Below, in pieces: positions 51,586-60,320 of a stretch of DNA of 64,000 nt (within the stretch, counting starts at the first letter, position 1; each line of letters opens with the position of its first letter). The DNA is from Xanthobacteraceae bacterium. Its GTDB lineage: Bacteria > Pseudomonadota > Alphaproteobacteria > Rhizobiales > Xanthobacteraceae. The notes below the pieces were generated by a model that saw nothing but the letters and a program-made list of their open reading frames with translations, was not told the origin of the DNA and did no database searches. A program made the translations under genes and the position numbers. The stretch is from the NCBI GenBank assembly GCA_019745775.1, contig JAIESR010000006.1, positions 186,001 to 250,000 on the forward strand, read 5' to 3'.

Positions 51586-52551
51586 ATGAAAACAATCGTC
51601 CGCTTGTTATGCGCCGCTACCCTGTTTGCACCGGTGTCCGCGATCGCGCAGGACTGGCCGACCCGGCCGGTCCGCATCGTCAGTCCGTTCGCGGCGGGCG
51701 GCACCGCCGACATCCTCGCGCGCCTGGTCGCCGACCAGCTGTCGTCGACGTTCAAGCAGCAGTTCTTCGTCGAGAACCGCACCGGCGCCGGCGGGGCGAT
51801 CGGCGTGCAGAGCGTCGCGACGTCGCCGCCCGACGGCTACAACCTGGTGATCACCAACATCTCCATGCTGGTGACCATCCCGGTGATGAATCCAAAGCTC
51901 GTCTATCACCCGACCAAGGATCTCACGAACATCGCCTATGTCGCCGGCGCGCCGGTGGTGATCGCCGTCAACGGCCCGAGCGGCATCAAGTCGCTCGACC
52001 AGCTCGTCGCGCTCGGCAAGAAGCTGGGCAAGCCGCTGAGCTATTCCTCCTCCGGCATCGGCACCAACGGACATCTGCTGGGCGAGTCGTTCGGCAAGCT
52101 CGCGAAGGTCGACGTGGTGCACATTCCCTACAAGGGCGCCGCCATCGGCATCACCGACCTGATCGCCGGCCACATCAATTTCGGCCTGCCGGTGCTCGGC
52201 TCGGTCGCGTCGCATCTGCGCAGCGGCGCGCTGGTGCCGCTGGCGCATTCCGCCGGCACGCGGGTTCTCGACTATCCCGACATCCCGACGCTGAAGGAGC
52301 TTGGCTATCCGGACCTGACGACCACGACGTGGTTTTCGTTGTCGGGGCCGGCCAACATGCCGCGTGATCTCGCGGAGCGGCTCAACCGCGAAGTGACGGT
52401 CATGCTCAAGAAGCCGGAGGTCCAGGAGCGGATTCAGCGCGACGGCATGATCACCGAGCCGATGTCGATCGAGCAATTCGACAAGTTCATCGCGGCCGAG
52501 ACGACGCGCTGGAGGCCGGTGATCGAGGCGGCAGGGCTGGTGTCGAAGTGA
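51586..52551 (+). CDS. TctC/Bug family periplasmic binding protein
   Basis: I start at ATG 51586 (321 aa); the open frame from 51463 would precede the signal peptide with non-hydrophobic residues. The signal ends near A-I-A-Q (about residue 22), followed by D-W-P-T-R-P-V-R-I-V-S-P-F-A-A-G-G-T-A-D, E-N-R-T-G-A-G-G-A and I-P-Y-K-G-A-A, a short-subtype Bug protein. It comes 115 bases after the amidohydrolase. Its last 65 bases overlap the 3' end of the convergent cysG gene, so the two transcripts form an antisense pair at their ends. Confidence 0.87.
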   Translation: MKTIVRLLCAATLFAPVSAIAQDWPTRPVRIVSPFAAGGTADILARLVADQLSSTFKQQFFVENRTGAGGAIGVQSVATSPPDGYNLVITNISMLVTIPVMNPKLVYHPTKDLTNIAYVAGAPVVIAVNGPSGIKSLDQLVALGKKLGKPLSYSSSGIGTNGHLLGESFGKLAKVDVVHIPYKGAAIGITDLIAGHINFGLPVLGSVASHLRSGALVPLAHSAGTRVLDYPDIPTLKELGYPDLTTTTWFSLSGPANMPRDLAERLNREVTVMLKKPEVQERIQRDGMITEPMSIEQFDKFIAAETTRWRPVIEAAGLVSK

Positions 52552-53989
52552 CCTGCTGCCGGCGCTGAGCCGCCTGCGCCAGCGCGCGGCCGATCATCAC
52601 CAGCACCGGATGGGCGGGTGCGGCCTCGTCGAGCTTCGGCGCGATATCGCCAATCGTCCCGGCAATGACCTCCTGCTCGGGACGCGTCGCCGCGACAACG
52701 GCGATCGCCGGCGTGTCCTGCGGCAAGCCGTGCGCCTGCGCCCTGGCGGCGAGCGCGGCGAGCGCACGCTTCGGCATATAGACCACCGTGGTGGTGACGG
52801 GATCGGCGAGGCTCGCCCAGTCGATGTCGGAAGGGAGCTTGCCGTCGGCGCCATGCGCGGTGACGTATTGGATGCGCCGCGCGAGCTTGCGATGCGACAG
52901 CGAAACGCCGAGCCGGCTCGCGGCACCCTGCGCGGCGCTGATGCCGGGGACCACCTCGACCGGAACGCCGGCCTCCTCGCAGGCGGCGATCTCCTCGCCG
53001 GCGCGGCCGAAGATCATCGGGTCGCCGCCCTTCAGCCGCACCACGCGCCGGCCGGCCCTGGCCAGCGACACCATCAGCGCGTTGATCTCATTCTGCCTGC
53101 ACGACGGCGCGAAGCCGGTCTTGCCGACCATCATCTTCTTCGCCTCGCGGCGCGCGAAATCCAGGATCGCGGGCGCGACCAGGTCGTCGATCAGGATGAC
53201 GTCGGCCGATTGCAGCGCGCGCACGGCCCGCAGCGTAAGCAGTTCGGGATCGCCAGGGCCGGCGCCAACCAGCGTGACGGAGCCACCGCCAGCCTTGGTG
53301 CCCTGATCCTGCATCTGCGCCATGAGGCGATCGTAGTCGGATGGCTCCGGCTCGCGGTTGGGATCGTTCAACGCGGTGGCGGTGAACAGCTGCCAGAACC
53401 GCCGCCGCGCCGCCGGGGGAAGCGCCGAGCTCATGACCGCGTCACGCCAGCGCCGCGCCGCCTCCGCCCAGCGCGCAAACCCGAACGGGATCAGCGCCTC
53501 GAGCTTGGCGCGGATCGCCTGCGCGAACACCGGCGCCGCGCCGTCGGTGGAGATGCCGATCACCAGCGGCGAACGATTGACGATCGAGCCGAAGGAGAAA
53601 TCGCAGAACGCGGGTTTGTCGATGACGTTGACCGGAACGCCGGCGGCGCGCGCGGCGGCGGCGAAACGCTCGGCCGCGTCGTCGGAACCGAGCGCGCCGA
53701 TCGCCATCGCCGCGCCGATTAGGTCGTCGTCGTTCCAGGCGCGCATGTGCAGCACGATTGCGCCGCCGGGCGGCTCCGACGCCAGCGCCACCATCTCGTC
53801 CGATGCGTCGAGGGCAAAGACGTCGACCTCCGCCCCGGCTGCCGAGAGCAACTCCGCCTTCCAGGCCGCAGGCGCCGTGGCCCCCGCCAGCACGACCCGC
53901 TTGCCCGCGAGCCCGAAGAACACCGGCAGCCGCGCCAGCCGCGCCATGCGCGGCGGCTTCGCCTCGGCGGGCATGCGCGGGTTGTTCAT
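52487..53989 (-). CDS. cysG: Siroheme synthase, SUMT plus dehydrogenase/ferrochelatase fusion
   Basis: CysG makes siroheme for nitrite and sulfite reductases from uroporphyrinogen III. The 500-residue protein starts at 53989, overlapping the nasA stop by four bases, so it belongs to the nitrate operon. Residues about 17-220 are the precorrin-2 dehydrogenase/ferrochelatase half; its nucleotide-binding loop reads A-G-A-T-A-P-A rather than the usual G-G-G-x-V-A, a weak spot. Residues about 245-475 are the methyltransferase half with L-V-G-A-G-P-G-D-P and R-L-K-G-G-D-P-x-I-F-G-R-A-G-E-E. The Ser/Pro-rich tail extends over the convergent TctC gene's 3' end. Confidence 0.9.
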   Translation of the reverse strand: MNNPRMPAEAKPPRMARLARLPVFFGLAGKRVVLAGATAPAAWKAELLSAAGAEVDVFALDASDEMVALASEPPGGAIVLHMRAWNDDDLIGAAMAIGALGSDDAAERFAAAARAAGVPVNVIDKPAFCDFSFGSIVNRSPLVIGISTDGAAPVFAQAIRAKLEALIPFGFARWAEAARRWRDAVMSSALPPAARRRFWQLFTATALNDPNREPEPSDYDRLMAQMQDQGTKAGGGSVTLVGAGPGDPELLTLRAVRALQSADVILIDDLVAPAILDFARREAKKMMVGKTGFAPSCRQNEINALMVSLARAGRRVVRLKGGDPMIFGRAGEEIAACEEAGVPVEVVPGISAAQGAASRLGVSLSHRKLARRIQYVTAHGADGKLPSDIDWASLADPVTTTVVYMPKRALAALAARAQAHGLPQDTPAIAVVAATRPEQEVIAGTIGDIAPKLDEAAPAHPVLVMIGRALAQAAQRRQQVTSTPALPPRSPASSASSRPR

Positions 53990-56664
53990 TCGGCGGCTTC
54001 CCTGGCGCGTGCCCGTTCCTGCGCGATCATTCGCTTCAGCTCCGGCAGGCAGGAGCCGCAATTGGTACCGGCCCGGGTCATCCGCCCGATCTCCGTTACA
54101 TTGCCGGCCTTGCCTGACGCGACGGCATCGCGGATGCTGCCTTCGCTGACGCCGAAGCAGGCGCACACCGCCGGCTCGGTTTCGGTCATCGACAGCGCCG
54201 ATATCCGGGCAAGCGACGTGCCGCCGTCGTCGTGCACGGAGAGCGCACTGAAATCCAGGTGCAACGGCTGATCGGCGGGCCCGACGCAGACCACGCCATC
54301 GACCTCGCCGTCGACGATCGCCGCCGCCTGATAGGTGCGCTGTTCGAGGTGCTCCGCGAGCTTCGCGTCGGCCGCGAGCATGCCGTAGGCGAAGTCGTGC
54401 CACATCATGGGACCGTGATCGGAGGCGATCCGGTATTCATGCCCGTCGGCGGTCGCGACGCGCGTCCACCATGTCGCGTTGGGCAGCGTGATCGGGCGGT
54501 GGCTGCGCACGAAACCGCGCATGGCGAACGCGACGGGCGCGATCGCCGCCGGCGTCGCCTTGGCTTCCGGCTGCCCGGAGAAGGGGTCGGTATGCGGCGC
54601 GACCAGGTCGTCGGCGCGGGCGCAGGACGCGGTGTCGCCGCTCCAGTGGATCGGCAGGAAGATCGAGCCCGGCTGTTGATCGTCGCTGACCACGACCTTC
54701 ACGATGCATTCGCCATGCGCCGTGCGCACGCGGGCAAACGCGCCGTCCACGAGCCCGGCGCGCCCGGCGTCATCGGGATGCACCTCGACGAACGGCTCCG
54801 GCAGATGGGTCGCGAGCCGCGGGCTCATGCCGGTGCGGGTCATGGTGTGCCACTGGTCGCGGATGCGGCCGGTGTTGAGCCGCAGCGGGAAGTCGGCGGA
54901 CGTCGCTTCTTTCAGCGCCGGGGGCTCCGGCGCGATGAAGCGGCCGCGATGGTCGGGCGTGAAGAAGCCGCCGCGACCGAAGAACCGCTGCTCGGCCGGA
55001 GCGGTCCCGGCGCGCAGCGGCCATTGCACCGGCGCAAGCACGTCGTAGTCCGCATCGGACAACGTCGCGAGCCCGCCGATGTCGAAGTCGCGGAAGCCGT
55101 TGTTCTCGAACGCCGACAGCGCCGCGTGCTCGCGGAAAATCTCGGCCGCCGAGCGATAGGCGAACGCGTCGCCGAAGCCGAGCTTCGTCGCCACCTCCGA
55201 GACGATCTGCCAGTCGGGCTTGGCTTCGCCCGGCAGCGGCAGGAAGCCGCGCTGGCGCGAGATGCGGCGTTCGGAGTTGGTGACGGTGCCGTCCTTCTCG
55301 CCCCAGGCGGCGGCGGGCAGCAGCACATGCGCGCCGGCATTGACGGTGTCGTTCGAGAGGACGTTCTCGGATACGACGAACAGCTCGAGCTTGCCGAGCG
55401 CTTCGCGCACCGCGGCGGCGCGGGGCAGGGACACCGCGGGATTGGTCGCCATCACCCACAGCGCCTTGATCTCGCCGCGGGCGATCGCCTGAAACATCTG
55501 AACGGCCTTGAGGCCCTCGCGTTCGGCCATGCGCGGCGCGTCCCAGAAGCGGCGCACGCGATCGACCTCGGCCGGCGAGAAACCCATATGGGCGGCGAGC
55601 ATGTTGGCGAGCCCGCCGACCTCGCGGCCGCCCATCGCATTGGGCTGGCCGGTCAGCGAGAACGGGCCGCAGCCGGGCTTGCCGATGCGGCCGGTCGCCA
55701 GATGGCAGTTGATGATGGCGTTGACCTTGTCGGTGCCCTGCGCCGACTGATTGACGCCTTGCGAATAGCAGGTGACGACTTTGGCCGTGCTGCGGAACAA
55801 GTCGAAGAAGGCGCGCACCTGCGCGGCGTCGAGGCCGGTCGCGCGCGCCGTCGCGTCGACATCCGGGGCGATCCTCCTGGCGCGCGCCAGTGCCTCATCG
55901 AAGCCGGACGTGTGGGCGCGGATGTAGTTGTCATCGAGCGCGCCTTGTTCGGCGAGATGCACGAGCAGGCCGGAGAACAGCGCCGTATCCATCCCTGGCG
56001 CCACCGGCAGGAACAGGTCGGCATCGGCGGCGGTCGCAGTGCGGCGCGGATCGATCACGACGATCCTGGCGCCGCGCTCGGCCCGGTTCTTCACCATGCG
56101 CTGGAACAGCACGGGGTGGCACCAGGCGGCGTTGGAGCCCACGAGCACGATGAGATCGGCGCCGTCGAGATCGCTGTAGGTGCCGGGGACGGTGTCGGCG
56201 CCGAAAGCGCGCCGGTGGCCGGCGACCGACGACGCCATGCACAGCCGCGAATTGGTGTCGACATTGGCCGAGCCGATGAAGCCCTTCATCAGCTTGTTGG
56301 CGACGTAATAGTCCTCGGTCAGCAGTTGCCCGGAGAGATAGAACGCGACCGCGTCGGGCCCGTTGCGTTCGACGATGTCCTTGAGGCCGTTCGCCACGCG
56401 ATCGAGCGCAACGCTCCAGTGCGCGCGCGCGAGCGATCCATCCGCCTGGCGCAGCATCGGATGCAGGAGCCGCGCGTCGAGCGCGAGGGTCTCGCCGAGC
56501 GCGGAGCCTTTCGAGCAAATGCGGCCCTGGTTCGCCGGATGGGTCGGATCGCCCGCGATCGCGGCGCCGCCGCGGCCGTCGGGCTGCGCAATCAGGCCGC
56601 AGCCGACCCCGCAATAGGGGCAGGTGGTGCGAACCGCGGGCGGATGGGGCAGGGGCGCGTTCAT
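53986..56664 (-). CDS. nasA: Assimilatory nitrate reductase catalytic subunit
   Basis: NasA reduces nitrate to nitrite in the cytoplasm with a molybdopterin guanine dinucleotide cofactor. I start at ATG 56664 (892 aa); the longer frame to 56799 translates the palindromic repeat upstream. The N-terminal [4Fe-4S] motif is Cys15, Cys18, Cys22 and Cys50. The cofactor-binding core contains T-N-S-R-L-C-M-A-S and later C-Y-S-Q-G-V-N-Q-S and N-P-A-V-S blocks. The C-terminus adds a BFD-like [2Fe-2S] domain with Cys834, Cys836, Cys869 and Cys872, typical of NasA that takes electrons from a reductase protein. No Tat signal. It overlaps cysG by four bases and follows the NADPH reductase gene after a 229-base gap containing the repeat. 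Confidence 0.93.
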   Translation of the reverse strand: MNAPLPHPPAVRTTCPYCGVGCGLIAQPDGRGGAAIAGDPTHPANQGRICSKGSALGETLALDARLLHPMLRQADGSLARAHWSVALDRVANGLKDIVERNGPDAVAFYLSGQLLTEDYYVANKLMKGFIGSANVDTNSRLCMASSVAGHRRAFGADTVPGTYSDLDGADLIVLVGSNAAWCHPVLFQRMVKNRAERGARIVVIDPRRTATAADADLFLPVAPGMDTALFSGLLVHLAEQGALDDNYIRAHTSGFDEALARARRIAPDVDATARATGLDAAQVRAFFDLFRSTAKVVTCYSQGVNQSAQGTDKVNAIINCHLATGRIGKPGCGPFSLTGQPNAMGGREVGGLANMLAAHMGFSPAEVDRVRRFWDAPRMAEREGLKAVQMFQAIARGEIKALWVMATNPAVSLPRAAAVREALGKLELFVVSENVLSNDTVNAGAHVLLPAAAWGEKDGTVTNSERRISRQRGFLPLPGEAKPDWQIVSEVATKLGFGDAFAYRSAAEIFREHAALSAFENNGFRDFDIGGLATLSDADYDVLAPVQWPLRAGTAPAEQRFFGRGGFFTPDHRGRFIAPEPPALKEATSADFPLRLNTGRIRDQWHTMTRTGMSPRLATHLPEPFVEVHPDDAGRAGLVDGAFARVRTAHGECIVKVVVSDDQQPGSIFLPIHWSGDTASCARADDLVAPHTDPFSGQPEAKATPAAIAPVAFAMRGFVRSHRPITLPNATWWTRVATADGHEYRIASDHGPMMWHDFAYGMLAADAKLAEHLEQRTYQAAAIVDGEVDGVVCVGPADQPLHLDFSALSVHDDGGTSLARISALSMTETEPAVCACFGVSEGSIRDAVASGKAGNVTEIGRMTRAGTNCGSCLPELKRMIAQERARAREAAE

Positions 56665-56692
56665 GACCCCGCCATCGGGCGCGCATTGTTGC

Positions 56693-56850
56693 GCCCTCTC
56701 CCCTTGTGGGAGAGGGCAAGAGGGTCGTTCCACGAGGGAAGATCGGGTGAGGGGGCTTCTTCGTAAGAAGCATCTTTGCGAACAGACCCCCTCACCCAAT
56801 CGGAATGCGCTGAGAGTTCTGCGTAGCCCTCTCCCGCAAGGGGAGAGGGC
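56693..56850. repeat. Palindromic intergenic repeat, copy 2
   Basis: A 158-base element with the same plan as copy 1 at 44999: terminal hairpins with stems GCCCTCTCCC/GGGAGAGGGC (56693-56717 and 56826-56850) and an inner pair GGGTGAGGGG (56745-56754) and CCCCTCACCC (56788-56797). It lies inside the nitrate operon between the NADPH reductase gene and nasA, where it could affect transcription into nasA. Confidence 0.9.
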
Positions 56851-56893
56851 GCAGTAACGTAGACCGTACTCGCTGATGCAGGGCGCCTGCTCA

Positions 56894-58546
56894 TCAATAC
56901 ACGTCCTGCTGATAGCGGCCGCGCTTCTTCAGGTCGGCGACGAAGGCGATCGCCTCGTCGGTCGAGCGCACGCCGTGCGCCGCCACCACATCGACCAAGG
57001 CACGCTCCACGTCCTTGGCCATGCGCTTGGCATCGCCGCAGACGTAGACGTGCGCGCCTTCCGCCAGCCACGCCCACAGGTCGCGCCCGACCTCGCGCAT
57101 GCGATCCTGCACGTAGATCTTCTGGTCGCTGTCGCGTGACCAGGCGAGCGTGAGACGCCGCAGCACCTTCGCCGCCTTCATGCCGGTGAGCTCGTCCTCG
57201 TAGAAGAAATCGCAGTCGCTGCGCTGATGGCCGAAGAACAGCCAGTTGCGGCCGGGTGCCTGCGTCGCCATGCGCTCGTGCAGGAAGGCGCGGAACGGCG
57301 CGATGCCGGTGCCCGGGCCGATCATGATCACCGGCACCGATGGATCGGCGGGGAGGCCGAAGGCGTGCGCCTTCTGCACATAGACCTTCATCCGGTCGCC
57401 CGGCTCGACGCGCTCGGCCAGGAAGGTGGAGGCGACGCCAAGCCGTTTGCGCCCGTCGATCGCATAGCGGACGGTATCGACGCAGAGCGCCATCCGGTTG
57501 GCATCGACCTTCGGCGACGATGCGATGGAATAGAGACGCGGCTGCAGCGGGTCGAGCGCCTCGATGAGCGCCTCCGGGTCCGGGCGCAGACCGCGGAATT
57601 TCTCGATCGCCGCCAGGACGTCGAGGGTCGCGGCATCGCCGTCGGGATCGCCGCCGTCGGCCAGCGCCTTGGCCTTCTGCCGCCGCTCGCCGCCGGCGAT
57701 ATAGGAGAACAGCTGGAACAGCCGGTCGGGCGCGGCGCCGAGCGAGACGTCGTTGGTCAGCACCTCGCGCAACGGGCGGCCTTTGATCGGTTGGTCGTGC
57801 GATACGCCAAGCGCGGCGATCACCTGGTCCACCAGCGTCGCATCGTTGGTCGGGTACAGGCCGAAGGCGTCGCCGACCGTGTACGCGATGCCCGAGCCGG
57901 TGAGATCGAACTCGATGTGCCAAGTTTCCTTTTCCGACTTCGCCTTGTTGAGACGCTTGCGGGAGAGGAACGTCGCTTCAACGGGATTGTCGCGCGAACG
58001 CCCCGGAGCGGCCGATGCCGCGGCCGTTGGCGCTGCGGCCGGTGCAGCCGAAGCGGCGGCAGCCGGCGTGGTCGACGATTTCGTCGTGGCCGGCGACGAA
58101 CTGCCAAACTCCTCGGACAGCGTCTTCAGCATCCGGGCGGTTTCCTTGCCGCCGGGCACGCAGAGATTCAGACGCTCCTCGCTTCTTGAGAAGATCGCGT
58201 TGGAATAGTCCTGACAGTTGTATCCGCATTGTCCGCAGTCCTGTTGGGCCATGGCCGCCATCATGCGGCGGCGGAGCGGGCGCCCCTCTGCGAGCTTCAT
58301 TCTTTCGACGAGCGGGATGGTCTGGTCGTGCCAGGGCGCATCGTCGTCGTCCTCGACGACTGCGGCTCCTCCGGGCGGTGCCGGCATCAGCGCGGCGGAT
58401 TCGGCGGACGACAGAGCCGTGACCGAGGCGCCTTCGAGCGAGACGAGGCCGGCGAAGAAGCCGTTGAGCCAGGTGCGCTGCTCGGGAGAGAACGGCGCGC
58501 TCTCCGGGATGAGCTGCGGGATCGGCGGACGCGGTGCTGCGCTCAT
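56894..58546 (-). CDS. CysJ-like NADPH reductase with an Fe-S domain instead of flavodoxin
   Basis: The 550-residue protein starts at 58546, overlapping the nirA stop by four bases. Residues about 100-135 hold Cys104, Cys107, Cys111 and Cys129, a [4Fe-4S]-type domain. An Ala/Pro-rich linker (about 153-182) leads to a FAD-binding and NADPH-binding region like that of sulfite reductase flavoprotein CysJ, with R-L-Y-S-I-A-S (about 335-345), G-P-G-T-G-I-A-P-F-R near residue 410 and the usual C-terminal aromatic Tyr. The flavodoxin (FMN) domain of CysJ is absent. It probably carries electrons from NADPH through FAD and the Fe-S cluster to NirA or NasA; this is inferred from its position between them. 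Confidence 0.87.
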   Translation of the reverse strand: MSAAPRPPIPQLIPESAPFSPEQRTWLNGFFAGLVSLEGASVTALSSAESAALMPAPPGGAAVVEDDDDAPWHDQTIPLVERMKLAEGRPLRRRMMAAMAQQDCGQCGYNCQDYSNAIFSRSEERLNLCVPGGKETARMLKTLSEEFGSSSPATTKSSTTPAAAASAAPAAAPTAAASAAPGRSRDNPVEATFLSRKRLNKAKSEKETWHIEFDLTGSGIAYTVGDAFGLYPTNDATLVDQVIAALGVSHDQPIKGRPLREVLTNDVSLGAAPDRLFQLFSYIAGGERRQKAKALADGGDPDGDAATLDVLAAIEKFRGLRPDPEALIEALDPLQPRLYSIASSPKVDANRMALCVDTVRYAIDGRKRLGVASTFLAERVEPGDRMKVYVQKAHAFGLPADPSVPVIMIGPGTGIAPFRAFLHERMATQAPGRNWLFFGHQRSDCDFFYEDELTGMKAAKVLRRLTLAWSRDSDQKIYVQDRMREVGRDLWAWLAEGAHVYVCGDAKRMAKDVERALVDVVAAHGVRSTDEAIAFVADLKKRGRYQQDVY

Positions 58547-60312
58547 GCCGCCGCCTGCTCCGCCACCTTCGCGTACATCGCCTTCAGCGCCTCGACATCG
58601 TGCCGGCGCGAGAACGCCAGGAACGTCTCGTCGGACGATTTTCGGTTCGCGACGTAGCTCTTCAGCAGCCGCTCGACGACGGCCGGGATCTCCTCGGCGC
58701 GCACGTCCTTGAAGATTTCGCGCGCAAGACCGGCATTCGCTCCGGCGCCGCCGCCGACCAGCACGTGGTAGCCCTCGACGGTGTCGCCGTCGTCGTTGAT
58801 CGAGACCTTGCACGCGATCAGGCCGATGTCGCCGATGTAGTGCTGCGCGCAGGAATGGTGACAGCCGGTGAGGTGGATGTTCACGGGCCCGTCGAGCTCG
58901 ACGCGGGCCTCGCACCACGTCGCAATCTCCTCGGCATGCCGCTTGGTATCGGAGGCCGCGAAGCGGCAGCCGGCATTGCCGGTGCAGGCGACAAGCCCGG
59001 CGCGGACCGCGCTTGCGCTCACCGACAGCCCGAGTGCCTCGATGCCGGCGACCGCGCTTTTGATTTTGTCGTCGGGCACGCCGGAGATCAGCAGGTTCTG
59101 CCAGACCGTGAGGCGGACGTCGCCGTCGCCGAGCGCGCGGGCGATGCCGGCAAGGCCGCGCATCTGATCGGGCGTCAGGCGCCCGACCGGCAGCACGACA
59201 CCGATCCAGTTGAGGCCAGCCTGCTTCTGCGCATGCACCCCGATATGCGCGGCGCGATCGACCGCCGGGCGCGGCTTGAGCGCCTCCGGCGGCACGCGGT
59301 CGAACGTGCGGCCGAGCTTCTCCTCGGTCAGCGCGATCACCTTGGCCATGCCGAGCCGGTCGATCACGTATTTCAGCCGCGCCTTGTTGCGGTTGGTGCG
59401 GTCGCCATGGTCGGTGAAAACGCGAACGACCGCGTCGGCCACCTTGGTGGCGTCGGCGGGTCGCACGACCACGCCGGTCTCGCGCGCGAAATCCTGATGG
59501 CCGGTGATGCCGCCGAGCATCAGCCGGAACCAGACGCCCGGCGCGACCCCGAAACCGTCCGTCACCTCGACCGCCTGGAAGCCGATATCGTTGGTGTCTT
59601 CGAGCGCGGCGATGATACCGCCGCCGTCATAGGCGACGTTGAACTTTCGCGGCAGGCCGAAGAGCGCGCGCTCGTTGAGGATATGGAAGTGCCACGCGCG
59701 CGCATAAGGCCGCGTGTCGATGAGCTCCTGCGCGTCGATGCCGGCGGTCGGCGAGCCCGTCACGTTGCGGATGTTGTCGGCGCCGGCGCCGCGCGAGCAC
59801 AGGCCGAGGTCGGTGATCGCCTCCACCATGTTGACGGCGTTCTTCGGCTCGATCTCGCGGATCTGGATATTGGCGCGGGTGGTGACGTGGGCGTAGCCGC
59901 CGCCGTACTGCTCGGCGAGGTCGGCCAAGCCTGCGACCTGCCAGTGCTTGAGGATGCCGTTCGGGATCCTCAACCGGCACATGTAGGAGGTTTGTGCCGG
60001 CGCCACGTAGAACAGGCCGTAGTAGCGCCAGCGGAAATTATCCGCCGGCTTCGGCGCTTCGTTGTTCGCGGCCTGCTCCTTCAGCCGGCCATAGGCGTCG
60101 AAGGGATGCTGCTCGCGCTTGAACTTTTCCTGGTCGTTGAGCTTGCCGCCGGCTTTGACCGTGCGGTCCTGCGCCCGCAGATGCTCGGCGTCCGGGCCGG
60201 ACGGCTCCGCCGCGGCGGGCGCGCCACCGCCGCGCGCCGCGCGCGCGATCTGCAGGCCGGAGCTGAAGCCTTCCAGGTATCGCTTCTGTTCGAGCGTGAA
60301 ATCGGCCGACAT
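58543..60312 (-). CDS. nirA: Siroheme-type nitrite reductase
   Basis: NirA reduces nitrite to ammonium with siroheme and a [4Fe-4S] cluster. I start at ATG 60312 (589 aa); the longer frame from 60381 overlaps nrtC. The sequence has two ferredoxin-like half domains and two siroheme-binding repeats. One repeat has the R-A-N-I-Q-I-R block and C-S-R-G-A-G-A-D-N-I-R-N near residue 170. The cluster cysteines lie in C-T-G-N-A-G-C (about 442-448) and G-C-H-H-S-C (about 482-487). The N-terminal 80 residues are a family extension with helical character. It is eight bases downstream of nrtC and overlaps the reductase gene, so it lies centrally in the operon. Sulfite reductase is an alternative, but the nrt/nas context decides for nitrite. 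Confidence 0.92.
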   Translation of the reverse strand: MSADFTLEQKRYLEGFSSGLQIARAARGGGAPAAAEPSGPDAEHLRAQDRTVKAGGKLNDQEKFKREQHPFDAYGRLKEQAANNEAPKPADNFRWRYYGLFYVAPAQTSYMCRLRIPNGILKHWQVAGLADLAEQYGGGYAHVTTRANIQIREIEPKNAVNMVEAITDLGLCSRGAGADNIRNVTGSPTAGIDAQELIDTRPYARAWHFHILNERALFGLPRKFNVAYDGGGIIAALEDTNDIGFQAVEVTDGFGVAPGVWFRLMLGGITGHQDFARETGVVVRPADATKVADAVVRVFTDHGDRTNRNKARLKYVIDRLGMAKVIALTEEKLGRTFDRVPPEALKPRPAVDRAAHIGVHAQKQAGLNWIGVVLPVGRLTPDQMRGLAGIARALGDGDVRLTVWQNLLISGVPDDKIKSAVAGIEALGLSVSASAVRAGLVACTGNAGCRFAASDTKRHAEEIATWCEARVELDGPVNIHLTGCHHSCAQHYIGDIGLIACKVSINDDGDTVEGYHVLVGGGAGANAGLAREIFKDVRAEEIPAVVERLLKSYVANRKSSDETFLAFSRRHDVEALKAMYAKVAEQAAA

Positions 60313-60320
60313 TTCGCTGC

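Noticed and set aside
54232-56766. An 844-codon plus-strand open frame opposite nasA
   Set aside because: Same reason: low-complexity composition, no recognisable motif, and it runs through the palindromic repeat.
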